A stretch of 64,000 bases of DNA from RGIG529 sp050950425 (GCA_050950425.1 JBMNHO010000001.1:124001-188000), one strand, 5' to 3'. Positions 23,354 through 32,036 are shown, numbered from the stretch's first letter. Made by a program: numbers and translations. Notes: generated from the letters alone by a model not told the origin.

Positions 23354-24853
23354 ATGAACATCAATCGAAAATTGATTGCGATGGTACTGTCTGTTGCTTT
23401 TACGCTGACGCTTCTCGCAAGCTGCGGAAAAAACGGGCCGCCCGTCTCTGATGATCCTAACATTGGTGTATGGAAAGCGACGAAAGTAGAGATGTTTGGG
23501 GAAGAATCAGATGCGAACGAGGTGTTCGAAAACGGTTTTGAGCTTGAGCTTATGGAGAACGGCAAGTGTGAGCTTCGCGGAGACAACGGGAAGGACACCT
23601 ATCAATGGAAGGCCCAAGGGAATGCCATTGCCGTCAGCATAGACGGCACGGACTTTATGACTGCAACCATAAATGACGGCGTTATGGTAATCGACGACTT
23701 TATGGAAACCGGGATGAAGATAACGCTGGAGAAGGAGGGCGCCGTTTCCGGCGTGTCCAAGGCCAAAGAGGCTGGCTATTACGTCATCGATTCCATGACG
23801 ATAGATGGAGAGCTTTATGACGCCAAAGCGCTGGAAGATGCCGGTATAAACTACTATATTCGCCTGAAGGAAGACAACACGGCAGAGATCAGAACGGATA
23901 CCCTAATCAAAGGCACTTGGAAAGACGGCGAAATCCGCTATCAGCAAAACGGAGAGGATCTTGTGAACAAATATGTGCTGACGGACGATATTCTTACGAT
24001 TGAAATAGCCGACGGGGATTCTCAGGCGACGCTTGTGTTCAAGCGCAGCAGCGAATCCGCGGTACAGGCCGCGTGGAATAGCTCTTGGTACGGCTATATA
24101 TGGGTAACGAGAGGGTTTGGGAGCTTTGAGGACGATGGGGAAGATCCTTTCGTTGATGCTTACCTCACCATTGGGATAGACGAAACCGGATCCGGCACAT
24201 TGAAAATCATCTTAGACGGCGACGACGAGAACCTGGTGGAAGCATCCATCAAGGCCGATGAAAACCATTTCGAGGTGACGGAAGGGTTTTTTGGGGATAT
24301 AAAGCTGAACCCATCTGAATGGTGGGTCGCGCTGTCGCCGAATTCCGAGGGGAAAAAATTCGTTGTCAGCGGCACGTATACCGACCCCGAAGACGGCGGA
24401 GAAAATGGATTCGAATACATGTTCAGCTTCCGCCCCTTGGGCGAACTGTGGGAGCAGGAAGAGCGGGAAGGCGACAGGCTCCCTCCCGGTTACGATGCAT
24501 ATAAAAGCGAACAAAACTCTGGTGGCGGAACAGCTGATTTCCATACAGACAGCGGAGAGCCAACGGATGAAGTGACAAGTGTGGCTTCGCATTTTACAAG
24601 CGCGCAACTGAAAGATATAAACAAGAAGCTTTCACAGGCGTATAACAGTTCTTTGCTCAGAAACCTCAAATATGAGGAAGTTCGCGATAAGTATTTCGGA
24701 GGCGCCGATGGAACGCTTGATTATGACGGAGACATTCTCGCCATATACAGATGGTTTGCAACAGACGACGGCGAGGCGTATGTGCAAGTCTCTTTCCAAG
24801 ACTACGGCGATGGATATAAGACGGCTGGCGGTATCGGCTCGTATCTTCCGTAA
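23354..24853 (+). CDS. large lipoprotein with repeated lipocalin-like segments
   Basis: A 499-residue predicted lipoprotein: signal peptide with lipobox LLASC (Cys about 24), then two similar beta-rich segments (PNIGVWKATKVEMFGEES ... ELMENGKCELRGDNG, and AGYYVIDSMTIDGELYDAK ... TLIKGTWKDGEIRYQQNGED) resembling DUF5640-type repeats. A further domain at about 240-380 contains WNSSWYGYIWVTRGFG. The C-terminal about 80 residues (SAQLKDINKKLSQAYNSSLL, KYEEVRDKYFGG) form a separate helical/beta module. No catalytic motif is recognised. It follows the second receiver-like gene by 71 bases, with GGGGAGG before the ATG. Confidence 0.7.
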   Translation: MNINRKLIAMVLSVAFTLTLLASCGKNGPPVSDDPNIGVWKATKVEMFGEESDANEVFENGFELELMENGKCELRGDNGKDTYQWKAQGNAIAVSIDGTDFMTATINDGVMVIDDFMETGMKITLEKEGAVSGVSKAKEAGYYVIDSMTIDGELYDAKALEDAGINYYIRLKEDNTAEIRTDTLIKGTWKDGEIRYQQNGEDLVNKYVLTDDILTIEIADGDSQATLVFKRSSESAVQAAWNSSWYGYIWVTRGFGSFEDDGEDPFVDAYLTIGIDETGSGTLKIILDGDDENLVEASIKADENHFEVTEGFFGDIKLNPSEWWVALSPNSEGKKFVVSGTYTDPEDGGENGFEYMFSFRPLGELWEQEEREGDRLPPGYDAYKSEQNSGGGTADFHTDSGEPTDEVTSVASHFTSAQLKDINKKLSQAYNSSLLRNLKYEEVRDKYFGGADGTLDYDGDILAIYRWFATDDGEAYVQVSFQDYGDGYKTAGGIGSYLP

Positions 24854-24890
24854 GAGATAATATTATATGAAAATTTAAGGGGGAAGAAAA

Positions 24891-25316
24891 ATGGAAGGGC
24901 AAAGCAATGGGCTTCTTAAAGTGACAGGTATTCTGATGATCATTGGCGGGGGACTGGGCATTATCTTCGGTATCATTGCCGTGCTGGGCGTGAGTGTGGC
25001 GGTTGAGTTTATCAACGGCTTGGGAGGCGATGCAAATTTGGGTCTGCTGATGTTTGCGGCCATCCTGACACTTATCAGTGCGATTGTCAGCCTGGCTGCG
25101 GGCATTGTAGGCGTTGTGAATGCGGCAAAGCCCGAAAAGGCGATCGTTTGCATCGTATTTGGCATCCTGACGGCGGCGTTATCGGTCTTGGGTAACATAT
25201 TAACCACGGCGGGTGGCGGCAGTTTCAGCGTGTTAAACTTGATGATCGGTCTGGTGCTGCCGGTGCTGTACCTGATCGGTGCGTTCCAGAACAAAAAGAA
25301 AATGGTGACGGCGTAA
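24891..25316 (+). CDS. four-TM membrane protein (DUF4064-like)
   Basis: A 141-residue protein with four hydrophobic helices: about 10-35 (GILMIIGGGLGIIFGIIAVL), 48-75, 80-105 and 110-135, rich in Gly/Ala/Ile. The short polar N terminus and the GILMIIGGGLGIIFGI opening are like DUF4064-type small membrane proteins of Firmicutes. It follows the large lipoprotein by 37 bases with AAGGGGG ahead of the ATG and ends just before a perfect palindromic terminator, so it is probably the last gene of that unit. Function unknown. Confidence 0.65.
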   Translation: MEGQSNGLLKVTGILMIIGGGLGIIFGIIAVLGVSVAVEFINGLGGDANLGLLMFAAILTLISAIVSLAAGIVGVVNAAKPEKAIVCIVFGILTAALSVLGNILTTAGGGSFSVLNLMIGLVLPVLYLIGAFQNKKKMVTA

Positions 25317-25324
25317 GGCTGGGA

Positions 25325-25367
25325 AGTCATAAGGGGTTCGCGCGAACCCCTTATGACTGTTTTTTTG
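25325..25367 (+). terminator. 34-bp perfect palindrome terminator
   Basis: Positions 25325-25358 are a perfect palindrome (AGTCATAAGGGGTTCGC and its reverse complement), followed by GTTTTTTT. A second inverted repeat, GCCGGCCG at 25367-25374 and CGGCCGGC at 25386-25393, follows directly around an ATCAATTGAT core. Confidence 0.92.
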
Positions 25368-25514
25368 CCGGCCGCATCAATTGATCGGCCGGCGTATTTG
25401 GCGGAAGTTCGGCGGCTTTATATGGAAACGCCGAAACAAAAAACGAACAGCGAACGGAAGCGGACAACTTTGAAGTTGGGATTGCTGAAAGAATTTTAAT
25501 GGAGTGGTTTTGCT

Positions 25515-26312
25515 ATGGATCATAAAACAAGACGCTTTTTGGTGGTGCTTGTGGCTATATTGTGCGTATGCCCGCTGGCAGCTTGCAGCCGGCAAGCGGT
25601 TCGTCCTACACCCACTCCCACCGGCAGCGGCAGTCTTCTGCCAACGACAGATGGCAGCCACCAGCCGCCTACGCCCCCGGCGACGAATGAGCAGATCAAT
25701 AGTGACGATATAGACATCGGCGGCTTGGGCGATAGCGAGCTGATAGACTATCTGCTGGCCGAGGTGCCGGAGGTGTACCAAATGGTCACGGAGGGTGGGA
25801 TGTCTGCGTTGGTCACCGGGGAAACCACTGAGTTGGAAGACATTTGCCGCGACATTTGGCTGGGGACGAACCTTGATGGGAAATTCACACGGGAAATCCT
25901 TTACACCATCAGCCCGTCCGGCGCGATATATATGTATCACCCGCTGGAAGACACATGGAAAATCTGCAACGCGACGGATGGCCAAGCGCAGCTCGCTTAT
26001 GTGAAGCTGGACAAAGTTCTAGCCGATGGATTGGTACAATTTCTTGTTGACGATGTGTTATGGATTGACGATGTTTCCAAGCCGAATGGATATGCGATTG
26101 ATAACAAGGCTGAGGATTGGGTTCCGTATACAGCCACCTTATGGACGGAGTGCCATGTATGGATCTATGTTCCCGATGTCGGAATGGAGCGCTATCAAGT
26201 CAGCCTTGACCATTTTGTCGAGGAGCTCCGAGGCAGACAAGGCCATATGTTAGCGGATATAAAGATCGATGAGGGAAGCATCTCATTCATTTCCGAACGG
26301 TATACGCCATGA
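25515..26312 (+). CDS. lipoprotein of unknown function
   Basis: A 265-residue predicted lipoprotein: signal peptide with lipobox PLAAC (Cys about 24), a low-complexity Pro/Thr/Gly linker at about 30-65, then a single domain of about 200 residues with an acidic start (DIDIGGLGDSELIDYLLAEV) and aromatic-rich ends (AYVKLDKVLADGLVQFLVDD, TATLWTECHVWIYVPDVGME). I do not recognise the domain. The ATG at 25515 is preceded by ATGGAGTGG about nine bases upstream. It stands between a strong terminator and a gene-free stretch, so it is probably monocistronic. Confidence 0.65.
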   Translation: MDHKTRRFLVVLVAILCVCPLAACSRQAVRPTPTPTGSGSLLPTTDGSHQPPTPPATNEQINSDDIDIGGLGDSELIDYLLAEVPEVYQMVTEGGMSALVTGETTELEDICRDIWLGTNLDGKFTREILYTISPSGAIYMYHPLEDTWKICNATDGQAQLAYVKLDKVLADGLVQFLVDDVLWIDDVSKPNGYAIDNKAEDWVPYTATLWTECHVWIYVPDVGMERYQVSLDHFVEELRGRQGHMLADIKIDEGSISFISERYTP

Positions 26313-26625
26313 ATTCGGTCAATTATGCTTACGATAACCAATCGGGCGTGATTGATGACACAGCCACGCTGGCTCTGTTCGATTTTTTCTCGGCCTTGCG
26401 CGGAATGCGGACTGGGATGGGGCGTCATGCATGCAGGGGCCCTTTGGGCAAGGGTGAAAAACCCGTAAAATATGCAAAGGGAAGAAGCGGCCGACCGAAG
26501 TTTTCCAACCCATCCGATTGCAGTTTCCTGGGACACAGCGGAAAACACCAGGTCGTCGGAGATGTCTCCGTGAAAAAATGAAGCTGCACCACAATACATA
26601 TTTTTATCAAAAGGAGGGTTGTCCT
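26313..26625. other. gene-free stretch upstream of the two-gene unknown operon
   Basis: About 310 bases. Open frames on both strands have no ribosome binding site and unconvincing composition; a GGGGCCCTTTGGGC dyad at about 26436 is the only structure noticed. The promoter of the 26626-28744 operon should lie here. Confidence 0.4.
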
Positions 26626-27432
26626 TTGAGAGAGATTGATAAGGCGCTAAAACTATACGGTATGATGGCGGATCGGTGCGAGAAAAGCGGTTACGCACCA
26701 AGGCAGGCACAAGTCTATCGTGAAATGATCGCGTTTATACAGGAATGCGAAACCAACGAGGAGGCTTCTGTAAAAATCAGAAACTCGAAATATTTTCTTG
26801 CGCCAAGTGCCGCCCTCATGCAGGATAAGTTTGCGGCACTCCAAAAAGCGTCGCAAGAAAACCACATGCCTGATGTAGCCGACGTATATCGGGAAAAGAT
26901 TGCGCAGATTGACGCGGACATAGGCGCGATGTACGAAACCGGATATGAGATGACCGCACGGAATCGAAAGATTCCATATCTTCAAACCTGCGAGGCATTC
27001 GCCAATATTTATCATTGTTACCTGACGCTGTCGTGCAGCAGCACGTTGAATCATGTGGCCATACAGCATGCGCTCAAGGACCTGAAAGAATCTATGGGCA
27101 AGCTTGCAAAGCCCAGTCCGGACTTTACGGAGCTGGCGGCGCTGCCCATGTTTCGCGCGCTTGTGCCAGCAACGGACGCGGGGTACGCGCGCTTTGTGCG
27201 CGCGGTGCTTGCATTATACGAAAATGGCCCGGATTTCGAAGCCGAAAAGCAGCAGATCCAAGAAGAGTACGAAAACGTCCAAGCGCTTCTTTCTATGGAA
27301 AAAGAAACGATTGTCAACGCGGGAAACGAGAGCGCGGCAAAGATCCGGCGTGCGCAGGTCGTGGTCGTCGCGCCTGATTCAAAATCCGGCGGCTATACGT
27401 ATATAGACGAGGAGGTCGTGCGCTTTGAGTGA
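26626..27432 (+). CDS. protein of unknown function, first gene of a coupled pair
   Basis: A 268-residue largely helical, charged protein without signal peptide or TM segment; not recognised. The N terminus (REIDKALKLYGMMADRCEKS) and the YREMIAFIQECE and YREKIAQIDADIGAMYE segments look like helical repeats, and the C terminus ends in a short beta-like stretch (AQVVVVAPDSKSGGYTYIDE). The TTG at 26626 is chosen because AAGGAGGG lies seven bases upstream. It overlaps the next gene by eight bases, so the two products probably work together. Confidence 0.6.
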   Translation: MREIDKALKLYGMMADRCEKSGYAPRQAQVYREMIAFIQECETNEEASVKIRNSKYFLAPSAALMQDKFAALQKASQENHMPDVADVYREKIAQIDADIGAMYETGYEMTARNRKIPYLQTCEAFANIYHCYLTLSCSSTLNHVAIQHALKDLKESMGKLAKPSPDFTELAALPMFRALVPATDAGYARFVRAVLALYENGPDFEAEKQQIQEEYENVQALLSMEKETIVNAGNESAAKIRRAQVVVVAPDSKSGGYTYIDEEVVRFE

Positions 27433-28744
27433 TATCACCAGGGGGATTGTCCAAGGCTATTTGGATACGTTCGAGGACTATACAATCGAAAGCCCCTCTT
27501 TGCGGCAACAAATGGAGGAATTAAGGCGGAAGATGGTTCTTTTTGCCGATATGAACCCGGATGCTTCGGTTTTTTATCAGAAATTTGCGGAATCGGGGTT
27601 GCAGGAGGAATATTCGAGACTGATTACAAAGGTTGCGATGGCCAGCATGGGAACGGCAGACGCAGATGGCAACGTAAAAACGGACGACAGCGACATGCCC
27701 GCACCGCCGCCTATATCGGTACGGGATTTCGTAGAGCAATACCGCGTCCCCTATCACGAGATTAAAAAAGCCGGATACCGAAAACGGGGCGAGGCCGCAT
27801 ATGAGGAAATTTTCGCCGTAGCGGACAGAACCAACGACATGTTGGAGGCGCAAATGATACTGGAGCAAGAACGCTTGCTGTGGAAGATCGTAAGCGAAGA
27901 CACCCTAGACGTTTTGGAGCCCATATTGCAGGCTATGGACCCTTTGCAGCCCGCCATGACGATTGCCCTTGAAAAGCATGTGGAGGCTTATAAAAAGGCA
28001 CAAAGCAGCGAAGAGCTGGACTATATCATAGAGCGGCTGGAATTTGAAAAAATCGCGCTTACGCAGCAGGCTATCGGCAGAATGAACATGGTGACGCAGC
28101 TTGTTTCCCTGCTGATGGATTATAGCGCCAACAAGCTCAACGCACAGCGCAGCGGTGGCCAAGGGGAGCCGGGTAAAAAGGCGCTTTACGCCATGATCAG
28201 CCTGCGAAGCGCGCTAAGACGTGCGTTGCAGCTTCTTGAAGAAGAACTTGGCCTGACATTTGATGATTTGCTTGCGGACGAGGGGCTGAAGATCTGGCTG
28301 CTCATCCCGCAAAGTGTGGATGAGCTGGGCCGGATCAAGAAATCGCTGCATCCGCAGAATTATGATGTGTTTAGGAATATGGTGCGAGATGAAATATTAA
28401 GCGATCTATCCATTGCGGAGATTCTGAGCAAAACACCGGATCAAATGATTTGGTATAGCTTGGGTCACGCGGAACAAAATGCGTTCCATAACAAGGCTGC
28501 CGGCAAGGCAAAACAGCTCAACGAGCATTTGACCTATTATCAGTATCGGGAGCAGTTGGGCCAAGCGTCCCGGCAGTATATGCCGCAAACACAGCAGGAT
28601 CAATCGCATCAAGCAATGAACGCCATGAAAAAGAACAGTGTTGTTTCCAATGCAGCCGCCGCGCTTTCCCCGCTGGGAGGACAGCAGCGGAAAGAGCAGG
28701 CGAAAGGATTTTTAAAAGGCTTATTTGGGAAAAGACCCAAGTAA
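27425..28744 (+). CDS. protein of unknown function, second gene of a coupled pair
   Basis: A 439-residue soluble, helix-rich protein; not recognised. Notable parts: a low-complexity DDSDMPAPPP hinge at about 88-98, a long helical region of about 120-300, LRSALRRALQLLEEELGLTF, a conserved-looking central block (DELGRIKKSLHPQNYDVFRN) and a Gln/Ala/Lys-rich C-terminal tail ending KGFLKGLFGKRPK, which might associate with membrane or nucleic acid. The start is TTG with GAGGAGG upstream inside the preceding gene. An intrinsic terminator follows at once, closing the two-gene operon. Confidence 0.6.
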   Translation: MSDITRGIVQGYLDTFEDYTIESPSLRQQMEELRRKMVLFADMNPDASVFYQKFAESGLQEEYSRLITKVAMASMGTADADGNVKTDDSDMPAPPPISVRDFVEQYRVPYHEIKKAGYRKRGEAAYEEIFAVADRTNDMLEAQMILEQERLLWKIVSEDTLDVLEPILQAMDPLQPAMTIALEKHVEAYKKAQSSEELDYIIERLEFEKIALTQQAIGRMNMVTQLVSLLMDYSANKLNAQRSGGQGEPGKKALYAMISLRSALRRALQLLEEELGLTFDDLLADEGLKIWLLIPQSVDELGRIKKSLHPQNYDVFRNMVRDEILSDLSIAEILSKTPDQMIWYSLGHAEQNAFHNKAAGKAKQLNEHLTYYQYREQLGQASRQYMPQTQQDQSHQAMNAMKKNSVVSNAAAALSPLGGQQRKEQAKGFLKGLFGKRPK

Positions 28745-28750
28745 AAAAGC

Positions 28751-28803
28751 CGGGAGCGTCATCTCTATCAATCAATGTAAAGATGAGCGCTCCCGTGTTT
28801 TTT
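28751..28803 (+). terminator. terminator of the two-gene unknown operon
   Basis: CGGGAGCG(T)CATCT pairs with AGATGAGCGCTCCCG (one bulged base) around a 16-base loop, followed by TGTTTTTT. Confidence 0.88.
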
Positions 28804-29067
28804 CGTCGATGATGGATATATCATTTGATGGACATGCCGTCTTCGAAAGTGAGATATATTTTCAAAAAGGACGGCATTTGCTTCGGAGAGATCATTTGCT
28901 CCGATGGTGAAGCATTGTGTCAAGGATGCGCCACGGCAGAAAGGGAAGCCTGGCATACGCTGCCAAAAGCACATAGCGGCACAACGTCACACTTCAGTCC
29001 AGATTCCATCAGCCCACGCAGACTCTGAACAAAAACGTCGGGATCTGTGTGGGCTGATGCGGGCATC
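28804..29067. other. stretch with weak coding signals only
   Basis: A plus-strand frame from an ATG at 28828 to 29028 reads VRYIFKKDGICFGEIICSDG and then GCATAEREAWHTLP, which looks protein-like but has no ribosome binding site. A minus-strand frame (29198-28920) ends KCDVVPLCAFGSVCQAS. Neither is supported enough to call; one may be a gene remnant. Confidence 0.3.
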
Positions 29068-29457
29068 CTAATGGCTGCATTCATGATTGCTATGATTTCC
29101 GCAACTGCTGTCGCGATGATCGCTGCGATGGTCACAGGTAGCCTCCGAATTAAACTCAAGGGTTCCGGCAAGCAACGCCTCAATAGCCTTATCAGCATCT
29201 CCGCTCACACCGCCGTAAAGGGTTATATTTGCTTCTGACAAAGCCTTTTTTGCGCCTTCTCCGAAACCACCACAAATCAATGTATCTACATTGATTTTTT
29301 TTAGGACATCCGCAAGCGCGCCGTGACCGCTTCCATTTGTGTTAACTGTCGTTGCTACAATTATCTTACCGTTTTCAATGTCATAAATCTTAAACCGTTC
29401 CGTGTGTCCAAAATGCTGAAATACCTGGCCGTTTTCATATGCCACCGCTACTCTCAT
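29068..29457 (-). CDS. NifX/NifB-type iron-molybdenum-cofactor-binding family protein
   Basis: A 129-residue protein of the dinitrogenase FeMo-cofactor-binding (NifX/NafY-like) family: N-terminal MRVAVAYENGQVFQHFGHTE, FKIYDIENGKIIVATTV, and the conserved VDTLICGGFGEGAKKALSEA followed by ITLYGGVSGDADKAIEALLA. The C terminus (CDHRSDHRDSSCGNHSNHEC) is rich in His and Cys and probably binds metal. Homologues outside nitrogen fixers are thought to handle Fe-S or metal clusters. GCGGGGAAAC precedes the ATG. It is downstream of the DUF134 regulator on the same strand; such pairs are common in anaerobes. Confidence 0.85.
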   Translation of the reverse strand: MRVAVAYENGQVFQHFGHTERFKIYDIENGKIIVATTVNTNGSGHGALADVLKKINVDTLICGGFGEGAKKALSEANITLYGGVSGDADKAIEALLAGTLEFNSEATCDHRSDHRDSSCGNHSNHECSH

Positions 29458-29459
29458 CG

Positions 29460-29588
29460 TTATGTTTCCCCGCTTTCAATCATCATTATTGTGTGATCAG
29501 GTCGGCTGCCACCGAGTGGTTCGATCATCCCCGCAGCAAACCCCGGATCAACAGGAAGCCACGATATTGTGCCCCCCTTTTGGAACAT
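29460..29588 (-). CDS. possible 42-residue small protein
   Basis: A short minus-strand frame between DUF134 and NifX reading FAAGMIEPLGGSRPDHTIMM near its end. The ATG has only a GAGCTGG-like signal upstream. Composition is plausible and it lies in the operon between two real genes, but it could equally be spacer. Confidence 0.25.
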   Translation of the reverse strand: MFQKGGTISWLPVDPGFAAGMIEPLGGSRPDHTIMMIESGET

Positions 29589-29619
29589 TCCAGCTCACGG
29601 GCCGGCCGTCGTTTGCGTA

Positions 29620-29967
29620 TCAGAGGCCTCTTTTTTTATGACAATGGCCACAGCCAAAGCTGGTGTTGCCTCCATCGCAAAGGACATAATCACCGCCGCT
29701 GATGGACAGCATCGTGCCATTTACAAGACATTTGGCCAGCTTGACACGGGCACTGCTGTAAATGGTCTGCGCGGTCGTTCGTGCGACCCCCATTCTTTCG
29801 GAGCATTGTTCCTGATTGAGTCCCTCCAGGTCAATGAGCCGTATTGCTTCGTACTCGTCCACCGTCATCAAAATGACGTTGTGTTTGTTTGCCTTACTGT
29901 CCAACGGGCCGAAGTTTTGATTGTCCGGCAAACAACATACACGGCGCCATTTTCTTGGTCTTGCCAT
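29620..29967 (-). CDS. DUF134 family HTH DNA-binding protein
   Basis: A 115-residue predicted transcription regulator: MARPRKWRRVCCLPDNQNFG is the family's typical N terminus, followed by a sigma70-r4-like HTH (VDEYEAIRLIDLEGLNQEQC, then MGVARTTAQTIYSSARVKLA) and a Cys/His C terminus (FGCGHCHKKRGL) that may bind metal. The ATG at 29967 matches the family start; a GTG at 29976 is in frame. Upstream lies a minus-strand promoter within a 14-bp inverted repeat, a likely autoregulatory site. It precedes the NifX-like gene. Confidence 0.88.
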   Translation of the reverse strand: MARPRKWRRVCCLPDNQNFGPLDSKANKHNVILMTVDEYEAIRLIDLEGLNQEQCSERMGVARTTAQTIYSSARVKLAKCLVNGTMLSISGGDYVLCDGGNTSFGCGHCHKKRGL

Positions 29968-29993
29968 CTTTATCACAGCCCTTCTTTTATGAT

Positions 29994-30050
29994 ATTGACA
30001 TATGCCAATTACTACGACTTAATATAGCATGCTTTATGGCATATGTCAAT
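29994..30050 (-). promoter_or_regulatory. DUF134 promoter with flanking 14-bp inverted repeat (probable operator)
   Basis: ATTGACATATGCCA at 29994-30007 and TGGCATATGTCAAT at 30037-30050 are perfect inverted copies, 29 bases apart. On the minus strand the right copy contains the -35 TTGACA (30049-30044), and a -10 TATATT follows after 17 bases (30026-30021). A protein bound to both arms would cover the promoter. Confidence 0.75.
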
Positions 30051-30404
30051 AATTTGGCCGTTAAAACCATTGCAATCATTTTTCAATCCAAAGCGCCTGT
30101 TCTTCCTTGGTTTTGCTTCTTTGGTGACCATCGGTTTTTACGGCCGCAAAGAAAAAATGGCAATGATATGCGCTCTCCGGCGGCGTGACCTGCTGGGTGG
30201 CTGTCGGCCCGATCATATCCAGCAATCGCGCCGTTTTATGAAAATCCATGGTTTTGTCCCACTTTAAAAGGATTCATGTTTTTGGGCCAATCATATACAG
30301 TTCTTGTGATAAAAAATCAAATCAACCAATGGGCCAAGATGATTTGATTTTATCAGAATATCAAATTATAATAAAGAAAGAGTTCAATGTTTTGAGAGGG
30401 TACT
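30051..30404. other. intergenic region upstream of the CoADR operon
   Basis: A minus-strand frame 30249-30076 (57 residues, with ARLLDMIGPTATQQVTPPES) looks protein-like but has no ribosome binding site; it may be a small gene or remnant. The right end carries the inverted repeat at 30313-30351. Confidence 0.35.
30313..30351. promoter_or_regulatory. inverted repeat upstream of the CoADR operon
   Basis: AAAATCAAATCA (30313-30324) and TGATTTGATTTT (30340-30351) are perfect inverted copies 15 bases apart; the symmetry continues into TGATAA/TTATCA with a two-base insertion. It lies 54 bases before the start of the CoADR gene and may be an operator or a transcript hairpin. Confidence 0.6.
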
Positions 30405-32036
30405 ATGATGAAAATAATCGTGATCGGTGGGGTTGCCGCGGGAACAAAGGCGGCGGCAAAAATCAGGCGCGGGGACAGGGACGCGCAAGTGAAGGTTTTG
30501 ACGAAAAGCATGGAAATATCATATGCTGGCTGCGGACTGCCATATTATATCGGCGGTGTGGTTCCAACACGGGACGCGCTCATTGTAAACACGCCTGAAG
30601 TTTTTGAGGCACTGACGGGCGCGGAAGTGACCGTCGGCTGCGAGGTCACCTCGGTGGATACAGCCGGGAAACAAGTGTCTTACCGGCTGTGGAACGGAGA
30701 AGAAGGAAAAGAGCCGTATGACAAGCTGGTCATTGCGACAGGTGCGGTGCCGTTTATGCCCTCGGTGGACGGGATGGATCTGTCTGGAATCTTCCCCGTC
30801 CGAACCCCTGACGATGCCAACGAGATACAAAAATATATGGAGCAAAACGATTGCCGCAGGGCGGTTGTCTGCGGTGCGGGGTTCATTGGGCTTGAGGTAG
30901 CTGAAAACTTAATGGTCAAAGGGCTTTCGGTCACGGTCATTGATGCCGCGGATACGATTATGCCCAACGCCTTTGACCCGGAAATGGCAAACTACGCGAA
31001 AAAGCAGCTTCAGAAATCCAACATTACGGTGATGACGGGGACAAAGCTGCTGTCAATCATAGGAAGAGAGAAAGCAGAAGGGGTGGAAACGGACGCGGGA
31101 ACCATTCCGGCCGACCTTGTGATTATGGCAATCGGCATTCGCCCCGCCACAAAATATTTGGAAGGGTCGGGCATTGATCTGTTCCGGGGAACCGTTCTTG
31201 TGGACGACAAAATGCAAACGAACGTACCCGGCATATATGCAGCCGGAGACTGCGCAATGGTTCAAAACAGGATCACAAAGGAGCCCCAATGGTCTGCCAT
31301 GGGTTCTACGGCAAATATCACGGCACGGCTCTTGGCCGAAAACATCTCGGGAATCGCGAGAAACGAAGGCGGCGTTTACCCCGGCTGCCTCGGGACGGGC
31401 GTTGCGAAAATACTGCCCCATCTCAACTGCGGCCGGACGGGGATGACGGAACGTGACGCCTTGCAGCAGGGGTACGACGCCGTGTCGGCTGTTTGCGTTG
31501 TGGATGATAAGCCGCATTATGAACCGTCCTCCGCTTCTTTTGTCATGAAAATGATTGCCGACCGGGGGACCCGTCGGCTGCTGGGGATGCAGGTGTTTGG
31601 CCCGGGGGCGGTTGACAAGATGGTGGACATTGGGGTTTCCGGGATATCCTTGGGGGCCAGGCTGGAGGATTATGATACCATGGACTTTGCCTATTCGCCG
31701 CCCTTTTCAACGGCAATCAGCCCATTTGTAACAGCTTGCTATATCCTGGAGAACAAGCTTTCCGGCCAGCTGGAGACAATCACGCCCCTTGCATGCGCAA
31801 ACGGCGCGGCGGAGGGATATACCGTCATTGACGTACATCCCGCACCCACGATTTCGGGGGCCAAGTGGGTTGACCTCGCAAAGGCCGATGGGGGCATAGA
31901 CGGCATTGGAAAAGAAGAGCGGCTGTTGCTGATTTGTGAAAAGGGAAAGCGAAGTTATTTTCTGCAAAACCGGCTCAAGCATGCCGGATACACCGGCACA
32001 AAGGTGTTAGAAGGAGGCACAACATGCATACTGTAA
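30405..32036 (+). CDS. CoA-disulfide-reductase-like FAD/NAD(P)-dependent oxidoreductase with C-terminal rhodanese domain
   Basis: A 543-residue flavoprotein. Residues 1 to about 445 match the CoADR/NADH oxidase/persulfide reductase family: FAD-binding IIVIGGVAAGTKAAAKIRR, the single redox Cys in SYAGCGLPYYIGG (about 43), NAD-binding AVVCGAGFIGLEVAENL, and the FAD site GIYAAGDCAMV. Residues about 465-543 are a rhodanese-like domain whose active loop CEKGKR is present. Such fusions reduce CoA or protein persulfides, linking to sulfur chemistry. The start is the first of two ATGs after GAGAGGG. It overlaps the siroheme reductase gene by 13 bases. Confidence 0.9.
   Translation: MMKIIVIGGVAAGTKAAAKIRRGDRDAQVKVLTKSMEISYAGCGLPYYIGGVVPTRDALIVNTPEVFEALTGAEVTVGCEVTSVDTAGKQVSYRLWNGEEGKEPYDKLVIATGAVPFMPSVDGMDLSGIFPVRTPDDANEIQKYMEQNDCRRAVVCGAGFIGLEVAENLMVKGLSVTVIDAADTIMPNAFDPEMANYAKKQLQKSNITVMTGTKLLSIIGREKAEGVETDAGTIPADLVIMAIGIRPATKYLEGSGIDLFRGTVLVDDKMQTNVPGIYAAGDCAMVQNRITKEPQWSAMGSTANITARLLAENISGIARNEGGVYPGCLGTGVAKILPHLNCGRTGMTERDALQQGYDAVSAVCVVDDKPHYEPSSASFVMKMIADRGTRRLLGMQVFGPGAVDKMVDIGVSGISLGARLEDYDTMDFAYSPPFSTAISPFVTACYILENKLSGQLETITPLACANGAAEGYTVIDVHPAPTISGAKWVDLAKADGGIDGIGKEERLLLICEKGKRSYFLQNRLKHAGYTGTKVLEGGTTCIL

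Noticed and set aside
26309..26581. 90-codon frame overlapping the end of the 25515 lipoprotein
   Set aside because: No ribosome binding site and a low-complexity translation; no similarity recognised.
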